The notes below the pieces were generated by a model. The model did not search any database. It was not told where the DNA came from and saw only the letters and a program-made list of their open reading frames with translations. From Enterobacter sp. EA-1 (GTDB lineage: Bacteria > Pseudomonadota > Gammaproteobacteria > Enterobacterales > Enterobacteriaceae): 64,000 nucleotides of DNA. Both the position numbers and the translations under genes were made by a program. This document shows positions 30,438-46,665 of the stretch, in pieces (positions within the stretch are counted from its first letter, which is position 1; each line of letters starts with the position of its first letter). Where the stretch lies: contig CP025776.1 of the NCBI GenBank assembly GCA_002886105.1, positions 3,596,001-3,660,000 on the forward strand, read 5' to 3'.

Positions 30438-31972
30438 ATGACCATCCTGAAAAATTGTTATTTGTTTTTCTTATCACGTTTGTTGCAATAATCATCCCGT
30501 ATTCTTAGCATACGGGCTTTAGATAAAGCGCAGGAACGTTTTGATTACGTTATAGAAAACAGTCTGCCAAGCATCAGTAAATTGAGTGAAGCTCTGCAGC
30601 ACCGCGAGGAGGCCAGACGCCAGATTTTAATGTCGTTGCTTGTTAGATGAAAGCGTGTTTACCAAACATGACCCGGTAAAAGATGAACTGGGAAAAACAC
30701 GAGCCATTCTCGATTATTACAAAACCGACCTGATCAGCGATAAATTAGATGGCGAGTTGCAGCAAAAACCAGCGATTCATTTGACGACTACGCGCAAAAG
30801 TGGATGCGTTGATTACCGCCTACCACAGCGACGGGGGAATTGAAGCAGCCCGGAAAATGGTTTCTGATGGCGGAGTCACGGCAACGGCTTCCGTGGCGCT
30901 CAGCGCCAATTTAAATGGCATGCTCAAGCATAATTATGATATCGCTAAAGAATATGCACAAAACAACCATCAGCAATATATCAGTACCTTCTGGCTACTG
31001 GTCGGCACCATTATTGGTTTAGTGGCGCTGGTTGCCGTTTTGCAACGTCTATTCTTAGCTATCTGAATAAAGGTTTAAAAAACCTGCAATCCAGTATGGG
31101 AACCATCAGTAACACGCTGGATTTAACCGTAAAAGTGGATCTGCATAAAAAAGATGAACTTGGCGCAACCGCAGAAAGTTTTAATAACCTGATGGATAAA
31201 ATCCGCCGGTGCTGGCAAGCGTAAAAGATGCCAGCAACGAAGTGGATATTGCCGCCAGTGAAATCGCCAAGAGTAACGATGATCTCTCTTCCCGCACGGA
31301 GTCCCGAGGGCTTCGTCACTGGAACAGACTGCCGCCAGCATGAACGAGCTGTCAGTGACGGTGAAACACAATATGGACAATGCCCGGGGAAGCCAATGCG
31401 TTTATTGGTCGGGTTCAGTCCATGGTCAATGAAAGTCATCGGGAACTGAGTTCGCTGCAAAAATCCATTGATGATATTTCTGCTTCTTCGGCGAAAATCT
31501 CTGAAATTACCGACATTATCGACGGCATTGCTTTCCAGACCAACATCCTCGCGCTGAACGCGGCGGTGGAAGCGGCCCGCGCCGGGGAGCAAGGCAAAGG
31601 CTTTGCGGTGGTTGCCGGAGAAGTACGTTCCCTGTCGCAGCGCTCCTCCGTTGCTGCACGGGATATTCGCGGGTTAATCGATGAAGCGATCAAAAATGTG
31701 GGTCAGGGGGGTCAATTATGCGGCGAACGTCACCACCCGCATGAATGATGCATTGGGCGCGGTCGATGAAACCACAGTGCTTATCAATCAGGTTAATAAC
31801 TCCTCCACGGAGCAGAGCCACGGCATCGAGCAGGTGAATATTGCCGTCAGCCAGATGGAGGGGAATTTGCAGCAAAACGCGGCGATGGTGGAAGAGATGG
31901 CCACGGCCGCAAACTCCCTGAGCCACCGGTGCCGGGAAACTGCTCAACGATGTGAATGCGTTTAAGTTGTAG
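30438..31972 (+). CDS. Methyl-accepting chemotaxis protein
   Basis: A second chemoreceptor. ATG 30438 reads MTILKN and, after one A-tract correction, a first membrane helix. The periplasmic part includes [20 protein letters not shown] and [14 protein letters not shown]. The second membrane helix is [23 protein letters not shown] and the signalling domain follow, with [20 protein letters not shown] and [19 protein letters not shown]. It ends NDVNAFKL at TAG 31970-31972, with no NWETF tail, so it likely depends on other receptors for adaptation. Breaks include a CCAGG site at 31303. Confidence 0.85.
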
Positions 31973-32073
31973 CCACAGAGCCGGGTGTTTCGCGCATCCG
32001 GCTACCCTACTCGCTTATCCTCGGCACTGTCCCGGGTCCGCTAACCTCTATCGGCACAAAAGCTGGCGAATGG

Positions 32074-33005
32074 TCAGAGGTCCGGAACGTTCACGACGCA
32101 TGCTGCTGCCTGCGTAACTGACTTGCGATACCTCTGCGGCGGCATCCCCACATATTTGCGAAACGTACTGTAAAAACGGCTGCTGGAGCCAAACCCGGCG
32201 GTGAGCGCAATATCGAGTATGGTTTTGTCCGTGTCGCTGGAGCAACGCGCGCACATGGTTGATGCGCATGGCGGTAATGTACTGTTTCATGGTGAGTTGC
32301 ATCACCCGCTGGAAGATCCCCATCGCATAGTTGGGATTCAGCTTCACATGCTCGGCAATCGCATCAATGGTCAGCATCTGGTCATAATTGACTGCAATAA
32401 ACTCCAGCATCTGACTGACATAAAACTGCGCGTGGCGCGAGACGCTGTTTTTGTGGGTGCGCGAGGTCTTATTCACCAGTATCGGCTGCCAGCCGGAGAG
32501 GCTAAAGCGCTTAAGCATCAGGGCGATTTCGTCAATGGCCAGTTGATGGATCTGTTCGTTATCGCTGTTGAGATCGTTCTGCCAGCGCTGCACTTCAAAC
32601 GCGCTCAGCTGCTGCGCCGCCGGTGGATTTGATCACCATCCCGTGCGTTACATGATTAATCAGCTCGCGATCCAGCGGCCATGACAAAAACAGATGCATC
32701 GGCAGGTTGAAAATCGCCATCTGCTTACACTCACCGGGGCGCGTAAGCTGGTGCGGCGTACAGGCCCAGAACAGGGTGATATAGCCCTGCTTGATGCGCA
32801 CCACCTCGTTATTGATCAGGTACTCCACATCGCCATCAAACGGCACATTCACCTCCACCTGCCCATGCCAGTGGCTGGCGGACATCGCATGCGGCGCGCG
32901 CAGTTCAATCTCCATGCGCTGATACTCGGAGTACAGCGACAGCGGGCCACGGGTGGTTTTCTCATCCCCGCTGCACATATCTGCTCTGATCTGCTCTTTT
33001 GCCAT
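32074..33005 (-). CDS. melR: Melibiose operon regulator MelR (AraC family)
   Basis: An activator of melAB that responds to melibiose. The N-terminal sensing domain has SLYSEYQRMEIELRAPHAMSASHWHGQVEVN and HLFLSWPLDRELINHVTHGM. The C-terminal AraC helix-turn-helix has LTIDAIAEHVKLNPNYAMGIFQRVM and ILDIALTAGFGSSSRFYSTF. ATG 33005 (MAKEQIRADMCSGDEK) is preferred because AGAGGG precedes it. Breaks lie near 32615 and 32240. The last codons differ from E. coli, so the exact end is uncertain. It is divergent from melA as in E. coli. Confidence 0.9.
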
Positions 33006-33115
33006 CCTGCCCTCTTGCTGGATCGTCACTTGCGCGATTCGTTTCTCTCAATACTGTTCTATTTTAGTTAAAGGTATTGCCGTTAACTCTGCTTAACCGC
33101 CTATTTTTTCCTCGG

Positions 33116-33155
33116 AAACTCAGATCCAACGCCGTATATAGCGCAATCTGAGTTT
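33116..33155. repeat. Inverted repeat in the melR-melA promoter region
   Basis: AAACTCAGAT (33116-33125) and ATCTGAGTTT (33146-33155) are exact reverse complements with a 20-base spacer. It lies between divergent melR and melA and might be a regulator site or an RNA stem. I cannot match it to the MelR consensus with confidence. Confidence 0.4.
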
Positions 33156-33242
33156 TCGGGAATGCACCCGCAGGAACAAGGCAGATGGCGCACAAGGCGC
33201 GTGCCACGCTCAGGAAGAACAACCATCACTCGGAGAATGCAC

Positions 33243-34599
33243 ATGCCTGCTGCAAAATTACCTTTATCGGCGCCGGTTCTACGGTATTTGTTAAAAATAT
33301 CCTCGGCGATGTTTTTCAGCGCCCGGCGCTGAAAGATGCGCACGTCGCCTTAATGGATATCGACGCCACGCGGCTGGAGGAGTCGCACATTGTGGTGCGC
33401 AAGTTGATGGACTCTGTCGGCGCGAACGGGCAAATCAGCTGCCATACCGACCAAAAGACCGCCCTGAAAGACGCCGATTTTGTGGTGGTCGCCTTTCAGA
33501 TTGGCGGCTATGAGCCCTGCACCGTCACCGATTTTGAGGTCTGCAAGCGTCACGGCCTCGAACAAACCATTGCCGATACGCTTGGCCCCGGCGGCATTAT
33601 GCGGGCGCTGCGCACCATTCCGCATCTGTGGCAAATCTGTGAAGACATGACCGACGTCTGCCCGAACGCCACCCTGCTTAACTACGTCAACCCGATGTCG
33701 ATGAACACCGGGCGATGTACGCCCGCTATCCGCATATCCGTCAGGTTGGCCTGTGCCACTCGGTGCAGGGCACAGCGGAGGAGCTAGCGCGCGATCTCGA
33801 TCTCGACCCGGCGTTATTACGCTACCGCTGCGCCGGTATCAACCACATGGCGTTTTACCTGTCGCTGGAGAAAAACAGCCCGATGGCAGCTACGCCAGCC
33901 TCTATCCGGAGCTCCACCCGGGCGCCCCGGGCCGATAAACGTGCGCCAAAGCCGAACATGCACGGCAATCCACGTTGCCAGAACATTGTGCGCTACGAAA
34001 TGTTCCAGAAACTGGGTTACTTCGTCACCGAATCCTCCGAGCACTTTTGCCGAATACACCCCGTGGTTTATCAAACCGGGGCGTGACGATCTGATCGCAC
34101 GGTATCAGGTGCCGCTGGATGAGTACCCGAAACGCTGCGTCGAACAACTGGCGAACTGGCAAAAGGAACTCCGGTGAGTACAAAACCGCCGACCGCATCA
34201 ACCTCAAACCGTCGCGCGAATACGCCAGCACCATTATGAACGCCATCCACACCGGCGAGCCGAGCGTGATTTACGGCAACGTCCGTAATGATGGCCTGAT
34301 CGACAACCTGCCGCAGGACTGCTGCGTGGAAGTCCCCTGTCTGGTGGACGCCAACGGCATCCAGCCCACTAAAGTGGGCAAACTGCCCGCGCATCTGGCG
34401 GCGCTGATGCAAACCAACATCAATGTGCAAACCCTGCTGACGGAGGCGATCCTCACGGAGAACAAAGACTACGTGTACTACGCAACCCTGATGGATCCGC
34501 ATACCGCCGCCGTACTGGGTATTGATGAGATCTACGCGCTGGTGGACGACTTAATCGCCAGTCACGGCGACTGGCTGCCCGCCCCGGCTGCATCGCTAA
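33243..34599 (+). CDS. melA: Alpha-galactosidase MelA
   Basis: An NAD- and Mn-dependent family 4 glycosidase that splits melibiose. ATG 33243 reads MPAAK and, after an A-tract error near 33255, KITFIGAGSTVFVKNILGDVF, the NAD-binding start. Other family motifs are FQIGGYEPCTVTDFEVCKRHG, CHSVQGTAEELARDL, the Cys-containing CAGINHMAFYL and GNTRCQNIVRYEM-like residues. The native end is at TAA 34597-34599. About six further breaks, such as near 33707, 33885, 34050 and 34170. melB follows. Confidence 0.94.
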
Positions 34600-36088
<1,489 letters not shown>

Positions 36089-36092
36089 CACC

Positions 36093-36217
36093 ATGATGAC
36101 CAGCCGCGGCGGCAACAGACTGCAGGTTGTCACTTTTAAGCAATACGTTGTCATCTGCGCGTGCGCACGCCAATGGCTCTCCGTGGAAACTGGGGGAAAC
36201 CCCGACGGAGAGCCATA

Positions 36218-36218
<1 letters not shown>
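36093..36218 (+). CDS. Possible leader peptide upstream of the second leuA
   Basis: A 41-codon frame, MMTSRGGNRL to GGNPDGEP, fills the space between melB and the isopropylmalate synthase. Its TAA (36216-36218) overlaps the next gene's ATG (TAATG). The segment YVVICACARQW has two cysteines. The final 14 codons encode both arms of a hairpin that contains the Shine-Dalgarno of the next gene. I infer translational coupling or attenuation; no known leader family is recognised. Confidence 0.45.
36173..36216 (+). promoter_or_regulatory. Hairpin covering the ribosome-binding site of the second leuA
   Basis: ATGGCTCTCCGT (36173-36184) pairs exactly with ACGGAGAGCCAT (36205-36216), with a smaller GGGG-GAAA-CCCC hairpin nested in the loop. 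The right arm includes the GGAGAG Shine-Dalgarno and ends 2 bases before the ATG at 36218. There is no T-run, so it is not an intrinsic terminator. Confidence 0.65.
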
Positions 36219-37880
<1,662 letters not shown>

Positions 37881-37891
<11 letters not shown>

Positions 37892-38640
37892 AGTAATCGC
37901 CGGGCGGCACGCCCATCACCCGGCGAAACATGGCGCTAAAGGCGCTGGGATTCGCATAGCCGGAGTCCAGCGCCACCTGCGTGACCGGCTCGCCTCTGGC
38001 CAGCCGCGTCAGCGCAACCAGCAATCGCGCGCGCCGCACCCATTCGCTGAACTGCAACCCGGTTTGCTGGTAGAAATGGCGCGACAGCGTGCGTCCACTC
38101 ATGCTCACCGGCGGGCGGCATTTTCCAGCGTCCACGCTCCGGCGGGCGTTGCACGCACGGCGTCGCACAGCTGTTTTAAACGGGGTGACGAGGGTTCCGG
38201 TAAACAAAACGGCAGCGTGTTCATCAGGCGGATTTCATCGAGGAGCAGTTCATAAATACGCTCCGCCCGCGTCCCGGCCTGATACGCCTCAGGCAGATCC
38301 GAGGGCGTTCACGATCAGCGCCCGCAATAACTCACTGATCCGCACCACGGCAGATAACCGGCAGATCGGCGCGCGCCAGCGGTTGCACAAACACACCCCG
38401 CGCCTGCACGTCGCCGTCAATATGCAGGGCATGAGAAACGTGCGCCGGGATCCAGACGCCACGGGCTGGCGGCACTACCCACGTTCCCTGCGCGGTTTCA
38501 ACGCGGATCACGCCGCTCAGGGTATGAATCAGTTGATCGCAAGGGTGCGTATGCCACTGCTCATGCTCGCCATGCCGGTAGTCATGGGCATAAGGGATCA
38601 GAGAACGGTGGGAGAAATCCAAAACGAAGGTCTGTTTCAC
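37881..38640 (-). CDS. AraC-family regulator with cupin sensor domain
   Basis: The N terminus MKQTFVLDFSHRSLIPYAHD leads into a cupin with HGEHEQWHTHPCDQLIHTLSG, and the C-terminal AraC domain has RTLSRHFYQQTGLQFSEWVRR and QVALDSGYANPSAFSAMFRR. It ends GVPPGDYFTP. The cupin type is common in regulators of efflux or catabolic genes, but the target is unknown. Breaks lie near 38345, 38302 (a CCTGG site) and 38120. It is convergent with leuA2, overlapping by 11 bases. Confidence 0.82.
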
Positions 38641-38798
38641 GGCGCGCCTGTAGGGGTCATTGGCAGAGTCACCCTACCTTAAACAGCGCCGCGTTTTCTG
38701 TCATCCGTTGTCTGCGTCGCCGGAAAGCGGCAGGCCGAAGCACAGACACACGCACAGGCCCGGTAAGCCACGCGCCACCGGGCACAGAGCGGGAAAAC

Positions 38799-39493
38799 TT
38801 ACTGCCCGTAGTAGGCGTTTGAACCGTGCTTGCGCAGGTAGTGCTTATCCAGCAACGGTTGTTGCATATCCGGTAACTGCGGCGCCAGTTGGCGGGAGAA
38901 GAGTCCCATATACGCGCACTCTTCCAGCACCACCGCGTTATGCACCGCGTCGGCGGCGTTCTTGCCCCACGCAAACGGGCCATGGGAATGCACCAGCACC
39001 GCCGGGGATCTGCATCGGGTCGATATCACGCTGTTCGAAGGTTTTAATGATCACCTCCCCGGTCTGATACTCGTACTCGCCGCTGATCTCCTCGTCGGTC
39101 ATCAAGCGGGTGCAGGGGATCGCGCCGTAGAAGTAATCCGCATGGGTGGTTCCCCACGCGGGCAGATCCAGCCCGGCCTGCGACCAGATGGTGGCATGGC
39201 GCGAATGGGTATGCACAATGCCGCCAAGTTGCGGAAAACGGCGATACAGCGCCGGTGCGTTGGCGTGTCGGATGACGGCTTTTATTGCCCTCCACCACCC
39301 TACCGCTGGCAATCTCCACCACCACCATATCTTCTGCGGTCATCACGTCGTACTCCACGCCGGAGGGTTTGATCACCATCAGTGTGCCGCTCTCATCCAC
39401 CGCGCTGACGTTACCCCCGGTGAAGGTCACCAGATGATGGGCGGGCAGCGCCAGATTGGCGGCCAGCACCTCGGCTTTCAGTTGCTCTAACAT
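38799..39493 (-). CDS. sgbE: L-ribulose-5-phosphate 4-epimerase SgbE/YiaS
   Basis: A class II aldolase-family epimerase that makes D-xylulose 5-phosphate, the last step of L-ascorbate/diketogulonate breakdown. It begins [20 protein letters not shown] with zinc ligands in [13 protein letters not shown] and a further His in HSHGPFAWG. The end is [10 protein letters not shown]. Breaks lie near 39000, 39280 and 39410. It is the last gene of the yia operon; its start overlaps the yiaR end by 7 bases. Confidence 0.92.
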
Positions 39494-40348
39494 ACAAATC
39501 CTCCTTCCTGCATACGGGCTTCGATCCAGCGGCGGGCCCGGATAATTTCCAGCACCGGCTCTTTGGCTTTTCGGTCCACATCTCAATTAAAAAACGCGCC
39601 GCGATAGTTCAGTTGGTGCAGCGTGCGAAACACACCAACAAAATCGACGCAGCCTTCACCAAACGGCACATCGCGGAACTGGCCGGGCTCTCTTCAGTCA
39701 CCGGCTGGGTATCTTTCAGATGAATAGCGGCAATGCGATCGATCCCCAGCGCCAGCTCGGCAGACACATCGTTACCCCGGTGCCGTCAGGTTGCCGACAT
39801 CCGGGTAGACGCTAAACCACGGCGAGGCGAGCATGTCGTCCCACTTTTCCATTTGCTGATGGAGTTCATAAAGGCGGTATCCATAATCTCGACCGCCAGC
39901 ATCACCTGCGCGGCGGCGGCCTGTTCCACCGCCCACGCCAGCCCATCGGCAAAACGCTGCTGCGTGCCCGCGTCATGCTCTTCGTAGTAAACGTCGTACC
40001 CGGCCAGTTGAATGGTGCGGATCCCCCAGATCGCGCGCCAGACGGATAGCTTTTGTCATAATGTCCCGCGCCCGTTCACGCACGCGTTCATCACGGCTGC
40101 CAAACGGAAAACGGCGGTGCGCCGATAAGCACATCGACGGAATAGACACCCCGGTTTCCAGCATCGCTTCCACCAGCGATGCCCGCTGTGTGGTGCTCCA
40201 CTCCAGTGCGCGACAGACGCTCATCGGTCTCATCAACGGACATTTCGACAAAATCGAAACCGCAGCTTTTCGCCAGCACCAGCCTCTCCGGCCAGCTCAG
40301 ATCTTTCGCCAGCGCTTTTTCATAAATGCCCAACGGATGTGTGCGCAT
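39487..40348 (-). CDS. sgbU: L-ribulose/L-xylulose-5-phosphate 3-epimerase SgbU/YiaR
   Basis: A TIM-barrel epimerase turning L-xylulose 5-phosphate into L-ribulose 5-phosphate. The start is [22 protein letters not shown], with [20 protein letters not shown]. The C-terminal [17 protein letters not shown] ends at TAG 39487-39489. It is heavily broken, near 40100-40110, 40027, 39860, 39775 and 39580. The ATG overlaps the sgbH stop (TAATG). Confidence 0.85.
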
Positions 40349-41004
40349 TACTTCTCTCCCCAGATGGCGTCAATCTGCTGATGAAACTCGCGGGCAATCT
40401 GCTGCGGGTTCGCCGCGCCGGATAGCGCGCGCCCGGCAATAAAGGCTTTCACGTTAATGTCCTTAAACAGCGGCAGATCCGCAGGCGTCAGCCCGCCGGT
40501 GACCGACAGTTCGAGACCGATATCAGAAAGCGCTTTCATCCGCGCCAGATCCACTTCCCCCCATTGCTGACCGCTGGCCTGCGCGTCACGACCACGGTGG
40601 TAAATCGCTTGACGCACACCCGTGCGATACCAGTCGCGGGCGTCGTCGAAGGTCCAGTTGCCAAACAGCTCAATCTGAATGTCACCGTGGTGCGCCTGCG
40701 CAACCGCATGGCCTTTTTCGATAGTCGCCAGTGGCGCAGCACAGATAATGGTCATCCAGTTCGCGCCCGCGCCAAGCGCCTGCTGTGCCAGCGTTTCCCC
40801 GGCGTCGGCGACTTTCCAGTCCGCAACGATGATCTTCTCCGGGCACTGGGCGCGCAGCGCGCGTACGGCATTCACCCCTTCGCACAGGCACAAAATGGTG
40901 CCGGCTTCTACGATGTCGACATGATCCTGTAACAGCGCCACATCGCGCCGGGCAGCCGCGAGGCTGGTATGGTCGAGCGCCAGTTGCAGTAATGGTCGGC
41001 TCAT
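40348..41004 (-). CDS. sgbH: 3-keto-L-gulonate-6-phosphate decarboxylase SgbH/YiaQ
   Basis: An intact 218-residue OMP-decarboxylase-superfamily enzyme producing L-xylulose 5-phosphate. It starts [20 protein letters not shown]. The catalytic DxKxxD-type motif is [13 protein letters not shown], and [13 protein letters not shown] and the phosphate-binding FIAGRAL follow. It overlaps lyxK by 4 bases and sgbU by 3, showing tight coupling. It is free of frame breaks. Confidence 0.94.
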   Translation of the reverse strand: MSRPLLQLALDHTSLAAARRDVALLQDHVDIVEAGTILCLCEGVNAVRALRAQCPEKIIVADWKVADAGETLAQQALGAGANWMTIICAAPLATIEKGHAVAQAHHGDIQIELFGNWTFDDARDWYRTGVRQAIYHRGRDAQASGQQWGEVDLARMKALSDIGLELSVTGGLTPADLPLFKDINVKAFIAGRALSGAANPQQIAREFHQQIDAIWGEK

Positions 41005-42505
41005 AACGTCTGCTCCTTAATGCGGGCGTGAAAGCCCTGTAGTGCTTCAATCAAAATCTGGTAACGCGCGTATTTGCGCTGATAAGCGGCGTGGGCGGCC
41101 ATGTCCGGCGTCAGGGTGCGAATGTCATGCTTTAACACCTGCTGCGCGTGCTGGAAGTCGCGGTACTCGCCGGTGCCGACAAGGGCGGCAAGCGCCGCGC
41201 CGAAACAGCCGGTCTCTTCCACTTGCGGCAGTTCCACAGGCAGCCCGCTGACATCCGCCAGCATCTGCATCCACACGTCGGAGTGCGCCGGACCGCCGGT
41301 GACGCGCAGCGCTTCAACGTGGGTAAAACGCGCCAGCATGCGGTTAAGGTGCGTCATATGGCAGAACACCACCCCTTCGTAGATCGCCTGTAAAGGTGCG
41401 CGCGGGTGTGCAGCGCCTGCATGCCGTAAAACCGCTGGTCATCTCCAGTTCGTTGCTGCCATACAAAAACGGCAGGAAAAACAGCTCGCTGCCCGCTTTG
41501 GGCAACGAGGCAACGGCGTGGTTTATCTCCTCAAACGACATATCGCCCCACTGCGCGGTCAGCCACTCAAGGTTGCCGGAAGAGGTCGGGCTGGCTTCGT
41601 GCACAATGTACTGACCGTCATTAACGTAGCGCCCGTACACATAGGGGTGGGCTTCGTTGTCGCGAAGGCCATCCGCAATGCCGCTGGCCACGGCCCGAGT
41701 CCCCATCACCGCATTCAGCCGCTGTTCATCTTGCAGCCCGGCGCAGAGCGCGGTGGAAACCACATCAAACAGACCGCCCACGACGGGCGTACCCGCCGCG
41801 AGACCGGTTATGGCGGCTGCCTGAGCGGTGATTTCCCCGCAGATTTCTGCTGAGCCCACAATCGGCGGTAACGCCGCATCAATTTCGCCAATCCCCAGCC
41901 ACTGCGACAGACGCGCGTCGTAGTAACCCCGGGACATGTTGTAGAGGTTGGATTCCGAGATATTGCTCTCTTCACAGCCTTTGACGCCGGTCAGACACCA
42001 GCGCAAATAGTCGTGCCCCATCAGTACGCAGCCAATCTGCGCATAACGCTGCGGCTCGTTCTCTTTCAGCCAGCGCAGCAATGAAACCGGGTGCCCGGTC
42101 CACAGCGCCCCCGGCGGGTCAGCGGGTAGAGTTGTTGCGGAATGCCATCCTGTTGCCAGCGCCTCACCACCTCCAGCGCGCGGCGGTCGGATGAGAGCAT
42201 CGCATTGCCCAGCGGCTGATCGTTTTTATCCAGCAAAAACAGCCCCTTGCCCTGCGCAGAAATGCCCACGCCGCGAATGCGTTCACCGGGGGTATGAGTG
42301 CGTTGCAGCAAACGCGAAACGGTCTGGGCACAGGCTGTCCACAACGCGCGCATATCGCGTTCGGCGTAACCGGGTTGCGGGCTGAGCGTCTTCAGAGACT
42401 GGCGTTCAATACCGTGCTCCCTGCCCTCCGGCTGTCGTATAAACCGGCTTTCAGATAAGTACCGCCACAATCGATACCCAGCCAGAAGGTCTCTTTATCA
42501 CTCAT
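41001..42505 (-). CDS. lyxK: L-xylulose/3-keto-L-gulonate kinase LyxK/YiaP
   Basis: A FGGY-family sugar kinase. ATG 42505 reads MSDKETFWLGIDCGGTYLKAG. Conserved parts are GVGISAQGKGLFLLD, VLMGHDYLRWCLTG, GGLFDVVSTALCAGL and the C-terminal FGGY-type EALRVTGGPAHSDVWMQMLAD. It ends [10 protein letters not shown]. Breaks lie near 42440, 42105 and 41425. In this pathway it phosphorylates 3-keto-L-gulonate. A 114-base gap holding a REP element separates it from yiaX2. Confidence 0.92.
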
Positions 42506-42526
42506 CGTCGTGCTCTCGTTTTTATT

Positions 42527-42556
42527 GCCGGATGGCGACGGCCTTATCCGGCTTAC
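42527..42556. repeat. REP element between yiaX2 and lyxK
   Basis: GCCGGATGGCG and CCTTATCCGGCTTAC form the typical enterobacterial repetitive extragenic palindrome. It lies inside the yia operon and may affect the ratio of upstream to downstream messages. Confidence 0.7.
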
Positions 42557-42619
42557 AGAATCGGTCATTCTCTTGCCCGGTCAGCACAGCGCCGCCGGGC
42601 AGGTTGTCAGGCTTCGCGT

Positions 42620-43929
42620 TTACGGGTGCTGACCGGGCTGACTGAGACGTTTTCCCGCGTCGCACTTCGCCGGGAGCAGCAGCGCCATCAGCGCCGCCAG
42701 CGCCAGCGAAATAGCGAGGCAGTACACCCCGGCATCTTTGCTGTAGAGGTTGATCAGCACGCCCACGGCATAAGGGCCGCAGAAACCGCCGAGGTTACCC
42801 AGCGCGTTAATCACCCCACGCGCCCCGCCTGCCATCTCTGCGCTGAACAGACGCGCCGGAATGGTCCAGAACACGCCCGCCGCCGATTGCAGGAAGAAAC
42901 CACACCCCACCAGCGCCGCATACGACAGCCAGATGCTCTCTTTCAGCGCCACGGAGAGGAACATGCACAGCGCAAAGCCCAGCAGCGGGAGGGAGACGAA
43001 CAGTTTGCGTTTACCGGTACGGTCAGAAAGGGACGAGAAGAGGAACATCCCGGCGATGGCCCCCGAGGTACGGCAGGATGGCGAGCATGCCCACCTGCCC
43101 CATGGTGCTGTGAGTTAACTCTTTCAGAATGGTCGGCAGCCACAGGGTGTAGCCGTAAATCCCGGTCTGGTAGAAGAAGTTGAGGGCAATCAGTTGCCAC
43201 ATGGTTCTGTCAGACAGCACGGCGCTCAGCGAGGCGTTTTTCACCTCTTTGCCGGCAATTGCGCGCTGCTCGGCAGCCAGCGTCTCCACCAGATATTTTT
43301 TTCTCTGCCTCGGAGATCCAGCGGGCTTCCTGCGGGCGGTCATAAATCGTCAGTGACCACAGCACCAGCACCACCAGCGACAGCAGACCTTCAATGATAA
43401 ACAGCCAGCGCCAGTCCAGCGCAGTGATGATCCAGCCAGAAAGCGGCGCCGTCACAATACCGGCAATCGGCACAAACATGATCACAATGGCATTGGCGCG
43501 CCCGCGTTCCGCATCCGGGAACCAGTTACTGATCATCGTCAGCACCACCGGCAACATGCCGCCTTCCGCCACGCCGAGTAAGAAGCGCAACGCCAGCAGT
43601 TGATACTGACTGGTGACAATACCGGTCAGGACGGAGATCACCGCCCGTGCCACCAGCGACCAGCCAATGAATTTTTTGCCACTGCCGTGAACGGCGATTT
43701 TGCCGCCCGGCACCTGCAAAAACAGATAACCGATAAAGAAAATGCCCCCGGCGAGACCAGCCATGGATGCAGAAATCCCTAATTCCTGATCCATCCCGCC
43801 GGGCATGGCGAACGCGATATTCACGCGGTCCATGTACGAAATAATACAAGCGATAAGAATAGGAGGAATTATTCTTAACCAGCGCTGGCGCGGAATATCC
43901 GCAGATGTAGAGTAAGAGGACGTGTTCAT
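42620..43929 (-). CDS. yiaX2: MFS transporter YiaX2
   Basis: A 12-helix ACS-family permease that in Klebsiella takes up L-ascorbate-derived 2,3-diketo-L-gulonate, replacing the YiaMNO system of E. coli. ATG 43929 reads MNTSSYSTSADIPRQRWLRI. Family parts are DRVNIAFAMPGGMDQELG, RFLLGVAEGGMLPVVLTMI and SDRTGKRKLFVSLPLLG. Breaks are near 43300 and 43063 (a CCTGG site read as CCTCGG). An in-frame ATG at 43938 is an alternative start. Confidence 0.9.
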
Positions 43930-43981
43930 AATTAGCATCTCGTTAAAAGTAACTGGTATGCGATGTCAGATATTTTTGTAT

Positions 43982-44918
43982 TTATTGTCTGGCTTTATGT
44001 AAGGCGTTAATGCCGTCGCGTAATATTTCCACGCGATGTCCTACACTGGCGTTGGCATCAATTTCCAGTAATTTAATACCGGTAAAGGACAAACTTTCTG
44101 GCGCAGCGACCTGGAAATAAGGCGTTGGCGCTGTCGACGGTTAATAAACTCTCCGGGCAGAACGGCGCAAACGGTGCGTGCAGATCCTGCCACTCTCCGT
44201 ATGGGCCGTTTTCCGTGGTACCGGAAAACATCAGCCCGCGCAGTTTCCCGGCTTGTTGCGCCTGCCGGGTATGGACCAGCGGCAGCGTGGTGTTGCGCCC
44301 TTCAATGGCGGAACGCGCCCAGTTAATGCACACGCCGATCTCATAACCCGCCAGCGTTTCCAGCACGTTCTCCAGCGGTAAAAATCCTTTGCGCGGCGCA
44401 GCGGCATTCATGGCATCACAGTGTTCCAGCACCAGTTCGCACGACCAGTCCCAACGGGCTATCTCCTTGATCGAGCGGGCAAACGCCTCGGTGGCCTGTT
44501 CCACGCTGGCATTGCCCACCAGAGGTGCGGCCTGCATTTCCAGCGCGACAACTTTGCCGGGGGAAACGGGCATTCAGCGCAGCGATCTTGTCATGCACAT
44601 GACGGTAATACGCCACGCAGGCACGGCGCTGCGCTTCATCACTGGAGGCGAGACCAAAACCGCGTTCGCCACCGCCGCGGCGGCGCATGGTTTCCATCAC
44701 CGCCGTGACGACAATGTGCCACTCACCCGGCGTATGCGTTAACAGCCACTCGTCACCCAGCGGGTGCAGTTCTTCGAGCACGGCTGCTCCAGCCCGGCAA
44801 TGTGCGGGGTATCCGCCAGTTGCCGCCAGAAATCCTGTTCTTGCTGTTCCCCTTGTTGGTGAAAAGAAGGCGCGCAGGGATACGCGCCGATAATATAACC
44901 GGCGTTATGACGCTTCAT
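43982..44918 (-). CDS. yiaX1: YiaX1, DUF4862 family protein
   Basis: The Klebsiella-type gene of the yia operon with a TIM-barrel-like fold; its exact role in ascorbate use is unclear. It starts [20 protein letters not shown] after AGGAG. Conserved blocks are [38 protein letters not shown] and [20 protein letters not shown]. It ends [14 protein letters not shown]. Breaks lie near 44785, 44565 and 44115. Confidence 0.85.
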
Positions 44919-44942
44919 ATTTAGCTCCTGCTTATGCGTGAA

Positions 44943-46419
<1,477 letters not shown>

Positions 46420-46665
46420 CTTTTTTCTCCGGTTGCATCGGACTTCTGTGTTGTTTTTATACTCCTGAATTTCAAAATGCGAAATACCATTCCACATAAC
46501 AAAACACGGATGTGTGATCCACGCTTCACTTTAAATTTCGAAGTTGATTACTATCAAAGACTTATAAACATAACCTGATTTTTGTGTGGCCCGTTCCATT
46601 TTGCGCTAGTATTGAGGCTGGCAAAATTAACGGGTCCAAAAGCGGCAGGAAGCGAGAACGCATCA

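Noticed and set aside
36173-36216. Hairpin after melB as a Rho-independent terminator
   Set aside because: There is no T-run after it, and it overlaps the Shine-Dalgarno of the next gene.
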